NCBI RefSeq assembly: GCF_014192275.1 | Contig: NZ_JACHXR010000001.1 | Span: 310,001-374,000 of the forward strand | Length of the DNA: 64,000 nt | Source: Halomonas stenophila | Lineage (GTDB): Bacteria > Pseudomonadota > Gammaproteobacteria > Pseudomonadales > Halomonadaceae | Direction of reading: 5' to 3' | Part shown: positions 1-8,311 of the stretch, piece after piece | How positions within the stretch are numbered: position 1 is the first letter of the stretch | Layout of the letters: every line of letters begins with the position of its first letter | Program-made: the position numbers and the translations under genes | The notes under the pieces: model-generated | Seen by the model: the letters and a program-made list of their open reading frames with translations, nothing else | Told to the model about the DNA's origin: nothing | The model's database searches: none

Positions 1-263
1 GCCATCAGCCCGCCCAGGGCAAGGGGAATCAACACGAAGTTGCCGAGCAGCAGGGCCGCCAGGAAGCGCCAATCCCTGAAGCCCTGGCCGATCCGCGTCA
101 GGGGAACCTGGGTGAAGGTGGCATAGAGCAGCCCGCCAAGCAGTGGCCAGAGGAAGGCCTCGAGCCGGGCGGTCGCGTCCGGCTGGCGCAGCCCGATGGC
201 CAGGCCTGCCAGGATACAAGCCAGATAGATCCAGGATTGCTGCCGTTCCATCCAGTCGCGCAC
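1..263 (-). CDS. Arsenic resistance protein, ACR3/bile-acid symporter family (N-terminal part)
   Basis: Only the first 87 codons lie in the window; the gene runs off its left edge. The visible residues form hydrophobic segments resembling the N-terminus of ACR3-like arsenic resistance proteins, inner-membrane carriers of the bile acid:sodium symporter superfamily that export arsenite. I start it at GTG 263 because AAGGA lies 9 bases upstream; an in-frame ATG at 251 is the alternative. It begins 15 bases after the rhodanese stop and is probably the last gene of an arsR-led operon. The family is recognised by eye; substrate is inferred from the ArsR neighbour. Confidence 0.72.
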   Translation of the reverse strand, partial: MRDWMERQQSWIYLACILAGLAIGLRQPDATARLEAFLWPLLGGLLYATFTQVPLTRIGQGFRDWRFLAALLLGNFVLIPLALGGLM

Positions 264-278
264 GGGAAAGCGTCCTTC

Positions 279-602
279 TCAGTGCTCCAGTAATAACCCG
301 TCGGCCTTCCAGGCCCGTTTACCGCCCTCATAGTGGTAGACCTCGGTGTAGCCGAGGCGGGCCAGGCGTTCGGCGGCACGACTGGCCCGCTTGCAGTCTT
401 CGCTGGTGCAATACACGACGATGGTCGCCTGCTTGTCGGGAAGCCGCCGGGGCGCCTCGTCGAGGATGTCGTCGGAGACGATGTTGATGGCCCCCGGCAG
501 GTGTCCCTCGGCGAAGGCCCCGGCCGGCAGGGTATCCACCAGAATGAAATCCTGGCCGCGGCTCTGCCAGTCACGCAGGGTCGCGGTATCGATCGTGGTC
601 AT
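279..602 (-). CDS. Single-domain rhodanese-like protein
   Basis: This 107-residue protein is one rhodanese domain. The active-site loop VVYCTSEDCKRA carries the catalytic cysteine after the central beta strand, and the loop is of the short sulfurtransferase length. The pattern LVDTLPAGAFAEGHLPGA is the usual N-terminal rhodanese motif. Such proteins move sulfane sulfur to thiol acceptors in the cytoplasm. Single-domain rhodaneses are common in arsenic and other thiol-stress operons; here it lies between a small membrane protein and an ACR3-type transporter and is probably cotranscribed with arsR. A specific sulfur acceptor cannot be told from sequence. Confidence 0.85.
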   Translation of the reverse strand: MTTIDTATLRDWQSRGQDFILVDTLPAGAFAEGHLPGAINIVSDDILDEAPRRLPDKQATIVVYCTSEDCKRASRAAERLARLGYTEVYHYEGGKRAWKADGLLLEH

Positions 603-627
603 GACGCCTCCTGATTGCGCGCAGGCA

Positions 628-1065
628 TTAGTGGCCGAAGGAACGGTCCAGCCCCCACAGCAGCAGGCCGAACAGCAGGTGCGGCAAGGCGGAGGCCGGA
701 ATCAACTGGGGACCGATCGCCAGGCCGGCGAGTCCCCAGCCCACCACGGGGAAGAACACCACCAGGATCACGACCCACAGCACGGCGGCCAGGCCCAGTG
801 CGGTTAGCAGGGTCTTGCGCGGGAAATAGCGCACGAACACCACCGACCAGAAGGTCACGTAGACCGTATGGAAGAGCAGGCCGACCGGCATCGGCAGGGT
901 CCGCCCCAGCAGGGTCTCGGCGAAGGCCAGGGAAGGGGGCTTCGGGAAGGGCGAGACGCCGGTCTTCAGCAAGGTCACCATGACGATGGCGGTGAGCACC
1001 GACACCGCGATGCCGATGCCGATCGCCCTTGGCCAGGAAGGCTTGTTGGGGGCTGTCTGGATCAT
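628..1065 (-). CDS. Small inner-membrane protein of the arsenic cluster, unknown function
   Basis: A protein of about 145 residues with four predicted membrane segments (roughly residues 13-33, 50-70, 83-103, 112-135). I do not recognise the family. The open frame extends upstream to 1143, but AAGGGAG lies just before two adjacent ATG codons at 1068 and 1065, which makes one of these the start. It stands between arsR (53 bases away) and the rhodanese gene (25 bases away) on the same strand, so it is probably part of the same arsenic-responsive transcript. No catalytic motif is visible. Confidence 0.6.
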   Translation of the reverse strand: MIQTAPNKPSWPRAIGIGIAVSVLTAIVMVTLLKTGVSPFPKPPSLAFAETLLGRTLPMPVGLLFHTVYVTFWSVVFVRYFPRKTLLTALGLAAVLWVVILVVFFPVVGWGLAGLAIGPQLIPASALPHLLFGLLLWGLDRSFGH

Positions 1066-1118
1066 CATGCGCTCCCTTGTCATGAGCGGTGCGGATGAAC
1101 CCTCAGGAGAGACGGAGG

Positions 1119-1457
1119 TCACCGGTCGCGGGACGTGGGACAACGGGGGCCGCAGCGTTCCTCGGACTCGCTGCAGCAGGCACCGACCAGGTGGTCCGTC
1201 AACGCCAGCAGGGCATCGAACACCGCGCGATAATAGACGAACTGGCCCTCTCGGTGCGATTCGACCAGGCCGGCGGCGGCCAGCTTCTGCAGGTGGAAGG
1301 TCAGCGCACTCGGCGCCACGTCCAGGCGCTCGGCGAGCCTGCCTGCCGCCAGGCCGACCGGGCCCGCCGCCGCCAGCCGGCGAATCGCCGCCAGGCGGAT
1401 GGGATGGGCGAGGGCGGTCAGCTTTCTGGCGACGATGTCGTCATTGTCCAGGGTCAT
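1119..1457 (-). CDS. arsR: ArsR/SmtB-family arsenic-responsive repressor
   Basis: A 112-residue winged-helix repressor. Residues 10-75 hold the HTH, with recognition region VAPSALTFHLQKLAAAGLV. Instead of the classical cysteine pair in the DNA-recognition helix, the C-terminus carries Cys94, Cys95, Cys102 and Cys106. This arrangement resembles the C-terminal As(III) site known from Acidithiobacillus ferrooxidans ArsR (two adjacent cysteines and one seven residues on). It leads the cluster of membrane protein, rhodanese and ACR3-type transporter, which it probably represses until arsenite or antimonite binds. The promoter region holds a 22-bp dyad at 1481-1502. Confidence 0.88.
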   Translation of the reverse strand: MTLDNDDIVARKLTALAHPIRLAAIRRLAAAGPVGLAAGRLAERLDVAPSALTFHLQKLAAAGLVESHREGQFVYYRAVFDALLALTDHLVGACCSESEERCGPRCPTSRDR

Positions 1458-1479
1458 GTTGCAAGAGTAGGTGAGCTCA

Positions 1480-1854
1480 CTATTTCATGCAATATTGAAA
1501 TAAGTGCCTGGCCACAGCGGTCCTGCTCGGCGGCCATTCACTGACGTTCGGCGTGACGCCGATGGACAGGGCGCTGGCGAACATGGTGAACGGCTTGATC
1601 AGCCAGTTCACCGTGGTGGTGATGACGAGGCCCCTGGGCTGGCGGCGCACGCCGAGCACGGCCGAGAAGTCGATCTGGGCCATCATCGGGAAGATCATCG
1701 CCCAGCAGATCAGCAGGGTCACCGGGATCGATACCTGGGCGAGCTCGAAGCGCGACAGGGTCTCGGGAACCACCGGGACGAACTGGCCGGGCAACACGCC
1801 GGCCAGGATGGCCATCGCCACCCACAGCGAGAGGTAGCGCTCGAACAGGCCCAT
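1480..1854 (-). pseudogene. Truncated ACR3 arsenite efflux gene remnant
   Basis: From ATG 1854 the frame reads MGLFERYLSLWVAMAILAGV and continues with ACR3-like sequence through PMMAQIDFSAVLGVRRQPRG to about VNWLIKPFTMFA near position 1590. ACR3 transporters usually have about 350 residues; here homology stops near residue 85, followed by unrelated residues and a TAG at 1480. The break abuts the arsR operator region. I read it as the 5' end of an ACR3 gene cut by a deletion or recombination that joined it to the present arsR cluster. A second ACR3-type gene lies at the window start, so efflux is probably retained. Confidence 0.7.
1481..1502. promoter_or_regulatory. Candidate ArsR operator
   Basis: A perfect 7-bp inverted repeat, TATTTCA and TGAAATA, separated by 8 bases, lies 24 bases upstream of the arsR start. 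It is AT-rich in a GC-rich region and of the length and place expected for an autoregulatory ArsR operator. The assignment is by position and symmetry only. Confidence 0.55.
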
Positions 1855-2026
1855 GGGCCGGGACGCTCTTCGACCGGCCTCGTCCCGGGCGACGGCTCGG
1901 CGCACCGGGCGGCTGGGGCGCCGAGGGTGGCCGAGGTCGCCTGCCAAGATCGCCCCTCGCGGTCGATAACGAGCAACTGCTAGGCTCAATGGGCTTTGCC
2001 CGCCTTCTAGAATCCTGGAGTTTCCC

Positions 2027-2647
2027 ATGGCCACCCACCCGCCCCTGTGCCTCGATCGGCTCGACGTCGGCGACCTTCGGCCGGTGTCGCTGCGGGTGGC
2101 CGCCGGGGAGGTGCTGTGTCTCGCCGGCCCCAGCGGGGCGGGCAAGAGCCGGCTGCTGCGGGCCATCGCCGACCTGGAGCCCCATGGGGGAATGGTCACC
2201 CTGGGTGAGCTGGCCCAGGCCGACCTCCCGGGCCATGCCTGGCGCCGTCGGGTGATGCTGGTGCCGGCGGAGAGCCAGTGGTGGGCCGAGCGGGTGGGGG
2301 ATCACTTTCCCGCGGGGGACGTTCGGGGCCTGTCGACCCTGGGCCTGACGCCGGCGGTGCTCGACTGGCCGGTGGGCCGTCTGTCGTCCGGCGAGAAGCA
2401 GCGCCTGGCACTGCTGCGGGCACTGGCCAGAGGCCCCTCGGTGCTGCTGCTGGACGAGCCCACGGCCAACCTGGACGACGCCACCACCCGCGGGGTGGAG
2501 GCCTGGCTGATGGCCCGCATCCGAGAGGGGGGCTGGCCGGTGATCTGGGTCGCCCATGACCCGGCGCAGATCGCCCGAGTCGCCACGCGACGGGGGCGTC
2601 TCGAGAGTGGGCGACTGGTCGAGGAGGCCCCGGCGACGTGCAAGTGA
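2027..2647 (+). CDS. fetA: Iron export ABC transporter ATP-binding protein FetA
   Basis: A 206-residue ABC ATPase. Walker A is GPSGAGKS (about residues 34-41), the signature is LSSGEKQR (about 120), Walker B is VLLLDEPTANLD (about 138) and the H-loop is WVAHD. The short length and the partner permease with a 10-base overlap match FetA (YbbL), which with FetB exports iron and raises peroxide resistance in Escherichia coli. ATG 2027 follows a weak ribosome site. The FetA end and the FetB GTG start overlap, so translation is probably coupled. Confidence 0.87.
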   Translation: MATHPPLCLDRLDVGDLRPVSLRVAAGEVLCLAGPSGAGKSRLLRAIADLEPHGGMVTLGELAQADLPGHAWRRRVMLVPAESQWWAERVGDHFPAGDVRGLSTLGLTPAVLDWPVGRLSSGEKQRLALLRALARGPSVLLLDEPTANLDDATTRGVEAWLMARIREGGWPVIWVAHDPAQIARVATRRGRLESGRLVEEAPATCK

Positions 2648-3441
2648 TCGAACTCGCCTGGTGGCAGTTGGCCCTGGCCGCCCTGATGGTGGTAGCGCTA
2701 GCCGCTTGCACGGTGGCCGGGCGACTGGGGATGGGCCGGACGCTGCTGATCGCGGCGGGACGCACGGTGATTCAGCTGGCCCTGGTCGGGCTGGTGCTCG
2801 AGGTGCTGTTCGCCTCGGCGCGGTTGCACTGGGTGGTACTGATGGCAGTGGCGATGCTGCTGATCGCCGGCCGCGAGGTGGTGGCCCGCCAGAAACGCCG
2901 CCTGCTCGGCGGCTGGGCCTTCGGCATCGGCACTCTGGCGATGTTCCTGTCCTCCTTCACCGTGGCGGTGCTGACCCTGACGGTGATCATCGGCCCCGAG
3001 CCCTGGTACCGCCCCCAGTATGCCATTCCGCTGCTGGGCATGATGCTCGGCAACACTATGACCGGCGTGGCCCTGGCCCTGGACCGCCTCACCGAGGGTA
3101 CCTGGCAGCAGCGGGCGGTGATCGAGAATCGCCTGATGCTCGGCCAGACCTGGCGGGAGGCCATCGGCGACATTCGCCGTGAGGCGATGCGCAGCGGGCT
3201 GATGCCGGTGGTCAATGCCATGGCCGCCGCCGGGGTGGTCAGCCTGCCGGGCATGATGACGGGGCAGATCCTGGCCGGCACCGCGCCGGCGCTGGCGGTG
3301 AAGTACCAGATCCTGATCATGTTCACCATTACCCTGGGCACGGGCTTCGGCACCCTGGTCGCGGTGGCCCTGGCCAGTCGGCGGCTGTTCGATGATCGCG
3401 AGCGGCTACGCCCCGATCGCCTGGCGGCGCCCCGCCAATGA
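2638..3441 (+). CDS. fetB: Iron export ABC transporter permease FetB
   Basis: A 267-residue membrane protein with about seven hydrophobic segments. It has FetB (YbbM) hallmarks: the N-terminal GRTVIQLALVGLVLEVLF, the central PLLGMMLGNTMTGVALALDR and the motif VVSLPGMMTGQILAG. It is the membrane half of the FetAB iron exporter. It starts with GTG at 2638, ten bases inside fetA. A GC-rich hairpin at 3534-3557 ends the transcript. Confidence 0.9.
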   Translation: MQVIELAWWQLALAALMVVALAACTVAGRLGMGRTLLIAAGRTVIQLALVGLVLEVLFASARLHWVVLMAVAMLLIAGREVVARQKRRLLGGWAFGIGTLAMFLSSFTVAVLTLTVIIGPEPWYRPQYAIPLLGMMLGNTMTGVALALDRLTEGTWQQRAVIENRLMLGQTWREAIGDIRREAMRSGLMPVVNAMAAAGVVSLPGMMTGQILAGTAPALAVKYQILIMFTITLGTGFGTLVAVALASRRLFDDRERLRPDRLAAPRQ

Positions 3442-3533
3442 AGGTTCTTCGCCGATCGGCGTGACACGGGCAGGGCCTGGTGTCTCTCGTCCAGGCCGCG
3501 TTTCCTGGCAAAGGGCGATGAACCGAAAACAAG

Positions 3534-3557
3534 TGCGCCCGCCGGAAGGCGGGCGCA
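3534..3557. terminator. Bidirectional hairpin terminator between fetB and the thiolase gene
   Basis: A perfect 10-bp stem, TGCGCCCGCC and GGCGGGCGCA, closed by a GGAA tetraloop, lies between two convergent genes. It is flanked by an A-rich stretch on the left (AAAACAAG) and only two T on the right, so termination would be better in the leftward direction. Confidence 0.7.
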
Positions 3558-3579
3558 TTGGATGGCGAGGGTGTCAGGC

Positions 3580-4767
3580 TCAATCGACCAGTTCCACGGC
3601 CACCGCCGTGGCCTCGCCGCCGCCGATGCACAGGCTGGCGATGCCGCGCTTGCCGCCCTTGGTGCGCAGGGCGTGGATCAGCGTGGCGATGATCCGCGAC
3701 CCGGTGGAGCCGATCGGATGGCCCTGGGCGCAGGCCCCGCCGAAGACGTTGACCTTGTCGTGGGGCAGCCCCAGGTCGTCCATGGCCATCAGGGTGACCA
3801 CGGCGAAGGCCTCGTTGATCTCGAACAGGTCGACGTCGCCGACGCCCCAGCCGAGGCGTTTCATCAGCTTGTCGATGGCGCCCACCGGGGCGATGGTGAA
3901 CTCGCTGGGATGGCGGGAGTGGGTGCTGTGGCCCAGCATGCGCGCCATCGGCGTGGCGCCGACCCGATCCGCCGCCGCCTGGCTGGCCAGGATCAGCGCC
4001 GAGGCGCCGTCGGAGATGGAGCTCGAGTTGGCGGCGGTGATGGTGCCATCCTTGGCGAAGGCCGGACGCAGCGAGCGAATCTTGTCGAGCCTGGCCTGGA
4101 AGGGCTGCTCGTCATGTTCCACCCGGGTGTCGCCCTGGCGGCCGGAGACGGTCACCGGGGCCATCTCGGCGTCGAGGTGGCCGGCATTGGTGGCCGCCAT
4201 GGCGCGCTCCAGCGAGGCGATCGCGAAGTCATCGAGGCGCTCGCGGCCGTAGTCGCGCCGGGTGGCGATCTCCTGGGCGAAGCCGCCCATCAGCTGGCCG
4301 GTCTCGGCATCCTCCAGGCCATCGAGGAACATGTGGTCCAGCAGCTGGCCATGGCCCAGCCGATAGCCGGTGCGGGCCTTGGCCAGCACATGGGGGGCAT
4401 TGGACATGGACTCCATGCCGCCGGCCAGCAGGATCTCGCCGGAGCCGGCGCGGATCAGGTCATGGGCCAGCATGGTGGCCTTCATGCCGGAGCCGCACAG
4501 CTTGTTGACGGTGGTGGCGCCGATGCCGTCGGGGATGCCGGCCTGACGCATCGCCTGACGGGCGGGCCCCTGCTTGACGCCGGCGGGCAGCACGCAGCCG
4601 AGGATGCCCTCGTCGATGGCGGTGGCCTCGATGCCGGCCCGCTCGATGGCGGCGCGGATCGCCGTGGCCGCGAGTTGCGGCGCGGTGATGCTGGACAGGC
4701 TGCCCAGCATGCCGCCCATGGGGGTCCGCGTCGCGGAGAGGAAAACGATATCGTTGGACTGGCTCAT
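3580..4767 (-). CDS. Acetyl-CoA C-acyltransferase (thiolase)
   Basis: A 395-residue thiolase of the usual length. The acyl-accepting cysteine is in VNKLCGSGMKA (about residue 90), the histidine in GGACAQGHPIGSTGSR (about 350) and the second cysteine in SLCIGGGEATAV near the end. It cleaves 3-ketoacyl-CoA or condenses two acetyl-CoA in the cytoplasm; sequence alone does not choose between degradative and biosynthetic roles. ATG 4767 is preceded by CGGGAG; a longer in-frame extension to 4929 is not used because it crosses the divergent promoter. It is transcribed away from a TetR gene, and the intergenic operator at 4867-4886 recurs upstream of the acyl-CoA synthetase, so it probably works with that operon. 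Confidence 0.9.
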   Translation of the reverse strand: MSQSNDIVFLSATRTPMGGMLGSLSSITAPQLAATAIRAAIERAGIEATAIDEGILGCVLPAGVKQGPARQAMRQAGIPDGIGATTVNKLCGSGMKATMLAHDLIRAGSGEILLAGGMESMSNAPHVLAKARTGYRLGHGQLLDHMFLDGLEDAETGQLMGGFAQEIATRRDYGRERLDDFAIASLERAMAATNAGHLDAEMAPVTVSGRQGDTRVEHDEQPFQARLDKIRSLRPAFAKDGTITAANSSSISDGASALILASQAAADRVGATPMARMLGHSTHSRHPSEFTIAPVGAIDKLMKRLGWGVGDVDLFEINEAFAVVTLMAMDDLGLPHDKVNVFGGACAQGHPIGSTGSRIIATLIHALRTKGGKRGIASLCIGGGEATAVAVELVD

Positions 4768-4866
4768 GGCATGTCTCCCGAACGTCGATGGTTGTGATTG
4801 TGGCGGACTCCCGGCCGGGGAGGCGGCGGTGCGTTGACCTGTCGGCGGGGCTATGGTTCTCTCAGG

Positions 4867-4886
4867 GTCAACCAAGCAAGCGCTAG
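4867..4886. promoter_or_regulatory. Candidate TetR operator, copy 1 (thiolase/TetR intergenic region)
   Basis: The 20-bp sequence GTCAACC-N3-CAAGCGCTAG lies between the divergent thiolase and TetR genes, 12 bases before the TetR start. The same sequence (17 fixed positions identical, same 3-base gap) occurs inverted at 5562-5581. CAAGCGCTAG is a near-perfect palindrome of the type bound by TetR proteins. Confidence 0.65.
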
Positions 4887-4897
4887 TGTAAACGTCG

Positions 4898-5476
4898 ATG
4901 AATGTAATGAATGACTCGCCTCGCCGCAAGGAACTGACGCGTCAGGCCGCCCAGTTGTTCGTCCAGGAGGGCTTCGATCGCACCACCGTGCGCATGCTCG
5001 CCCAGGAGATGGGCATCAAGTCCGGCAGCCTCTTCCACCACTTCCGCGACAAGCAGGAGATCCTCGCCGCGGTGATCGAGGAGGGCACCGAGAATGCCCT
5101 GGTGATCGCCCGTCAGGCCCTCGATCACTGCGACAGCGATCCCGAGGCGAGGTTGCATGCCATGGCCCGGGCGCATCTGGAGACCCTGCTGACCGACCGC
5201 AACGCCCATGTGGTCGCCCTCTACGAATGGCGACGCCTGGACCCCGAGGCACGGGACCACCTGGGCCACCTGCGGGATGCCTATGAGGCGCTGTGGGAGG
5301 AGGTGCTCGACGAGGCCCTGGCCGCCGGCCTGATCCGGGGGGACCGTTTCCTGGTCTCGCGCTTCGTGATGGGGGCGCTCAACTGGACGGTGCGCTGGTA
5401 CGACCCCCATGGCGAGCGCTCCCCCGAGGACCTCGCCCGGGAACTCATCGCCATGATCACCCATCCCGCCCCCTGA
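4898..5476 (+). CDS. TetR-family regulator of the acyl-CoA catabolism genes
   Basis: A 192-residue protein with an N-terminal TetR HTH (residues 10-57, including FDRTTVRMLAQEMGIKSGSLFHHFRDKQEIL) and a C-terminal helical ligand domain ending in residues typical of TetR_C. Start is ATG 4898 or the in-frame ATG 4907; neither has a clear ribosome site. It is divergent from the thiolase gene and followed by the acyl-CoA synthetase-SDR operon. Identical operator-like sites in both promoters suggest that it represses both units and senses an acyl-CoA. The precise ligand is unknown. Confidence 0.85.
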   Translation: MNVMNDSPRRKELTRQAAQLFVQEGFDRTTVRMLAQEMGIKSGSLFHHFRDKQEILAAVIEEGTENALVIARQALDHCDSDPEARLHAMARAHLETLLTDRNAHVVALYEWRRLDPEARDHLGHLRDAYEALWEEVLDEALAAGLIRGDRFLVSRFVMGALNWTVRWYDPHGERSPEDLARELIAMITHPAP

Positions 5477-5561
5477 GCCGCCCGCGTCGGGGTCGACCAT
5501 GGTCTAGCCCCGTCGCTCGCCCCACCCCTTGCCCTGCCGAGGCGAAGCCTCTAGCTTGTAC

Positions 5562-5581
5562 CTAGCGCTTGATAGGTTGAC
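5562..5581. promoter_or_regulatory. Candidate TetR operator, copy 2 (acyl-CoA synthetase promoter)
   Basis: CTAGCGCTTG-N3-GGTTGAC is the exact reverse complement of the fixed positions of the site at 4867-4886. It lies about 110 bases upstream of the acyl-CoA synthetase start and 86 bases after the TetR stop. Next to it, GTTGACGCTTACGTCAAC at 5576-5593 forms another 7-bp inverted repeat (GTTGACG and CGTCAAC) that shares the GTTGAC element. Confidence 0.65.
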
Positions 5582-5690
5582 GCTTACGTCAACTGTAGAA
5601 TCCCGGCGGCGGGTCGGCGCCCGGCGCCGGACGTAATGACAGTGATGGCCAGACGGCCGATTGCCGACAACAAGCACAAGAGGGCAGTTC

Positions 5691-7364
<1,674 letters not shown>

Positions 7365-7380
7365 TCGTGGAGATCCATCG

Positions 7381-8148
7381 ATGCAAGTCAAGGACAACAC
7401 CTTTCTGATCACCGGCGCCGCCTCCGGACTGGGGGCGGCCACCGCTGAGCGCCTCGTCGCCGCCGGCGGCCGGGTGGTGCTGTGTGACCTCAGCGAGGCC
7501 GTCGAGGCCCATGCCGAGACCCTCGGCGAGGCCGCCCGGGCCGTGCGCGGCGACGTCACCTCCGCCGACGACATCCAGGCCGCCGTGGATGCCGCGGTGG
7601 CCCTCGGCGGCGAGCGGGGCCTGGCCGGGGTGGTGCACTGCGCCGGGGTGGTCAGCGTGGCCAAGCTGCTCGACCGCGAGGGCAACCCCGCGGACCTCGA
7701 GGCCTATGTGCGCACTGTCCAGATCAACCTGGTGGGGACCTACAACGTCATGCGCCTGGCCTCGGCGGCCATGGCCGGCAACGCCGCCGGCGAGGACGGC
7801 GAGCGCGGCGTGATCATCAATACCGCCTCGGTGGCCGCCTTCGACGGCCAGGTGGGGCAGTGCGCCTACAGTGCCTCCAAGGCCGGCGTGGTGGGCATGA
7901 GCCTGCCGGCGGCCCGGGAGCTCTCGCGGCACGGCATCCGGGTCATGGCCATCGCCCCGGGGGTCTTCGAGACGCCGATGATGAGCGATATCCCCGAGGA
8001 CGCCGTGGCCGCGCTCTCGGCCGCGGTGCCCTTTCCCAAGCGGCTGGGCAGGCCCGACGAGTTCGCCCGGCTGGCCGAGCAGATCGTCACCAACCCCATG
8101 CTCAACGGCGAGGTGATCCGCCTGGACGGCGGCATCCGCATGCAGTAA
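7381..8148 (+). CDS. SDR-family 3-hydroxyacyl-CoA dehydrogenase-like oxidoreductase
   Basis: A 255-residue short-chain dehydrogenase. The cofactor loop is [15 protein letters not shown] (about residues 11-25), the catalytic serine is in NTASVAAF (about 150) and the YSASKAG motif gives Tyr and Lys (about 163 and 167). With a C-terminal RLDGGIRM, the overall pattern resembles type-2 3-hydroxyacyl-CoA dehydrogenases, which use NAD. It is the second gene of the acyl-CoA synthetase operon. ATG 7381 is preceded by a weak GTGGAG. With the thiolase and the acyl-CoA dehydrogenase it supplies most steps of a beta-oxidation cycle; no enoyl-CoA hydratase gene is in the window. Confidence 0.87.
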   Translation: MQVKDNTFLITGAASGLGAATAERLVAAGGRVVLCDLSEAVEAHAETLGEAARAVRGDVTSADDIQAAVDAAVALGGERGLAGVVHCAGVVSVAKLLDREGNPADLEAYVRTVQINLVGTYNVMRLASAAMAGNAAGEDGERGVIINTASVAAFDGQVGQCAYSASKAGVVGMSLPAARELSRHGIRVMAIAPGVFETPMMSDIPEDAVAALSAAVPFPKRLGRPDEFARLAEQIVTNPMLNGEVIRLDGGIRMQ

Positions 8149-8220
8149 CCGAAGGAACGAGGTTCGAGGGACGAGGTTCAAGGCGATCCTCGCCCCTCGC
8201 CCCTGAAACAAAACGAACGC

Positions 8221-8267
8221 TTGACTCTCTGGTGTCTTCAGGGCTAGTTTCAAACATATGTTTGAAA
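8221..8267 (+). promoter_or_regulatory. Acyl-CoA dehydrogenase promoter with PsrA-like palindrome
   Basis: A -35 box TTGACT (8221-8226) and a -10-like CTAGTT (8244-8249) are 17 bases apart. A 20-bp perfect palindrome, TTTCAAACATATGTTTGAAA (8248-8267), overlaps the -10 and start region. Its core CAAAC-N4-GTTTG matches the known site of PsrA, a TetR repressor of beta-oxidation genes released by long-chain acyl-CoA in pseudomonads. Between 8149 and 8220 there is a short ACGAGGTTC direct repeat (8157 and 8171) of no evident role. Confidence 0.65.
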
Positions 8268-8311
8268 GCGGCCGTCGCCGCTGCCGCTGCCCGATTTCGA
8301 GGAGAGACGAG

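Noticed and set aside
1480..2199. A 239-residue protein upstream of arsR
   Set aside because: Only the part from 1854 resembles a protein (ACR3). The upstream part lies opposite fetA and the intergenic region and has no family features.
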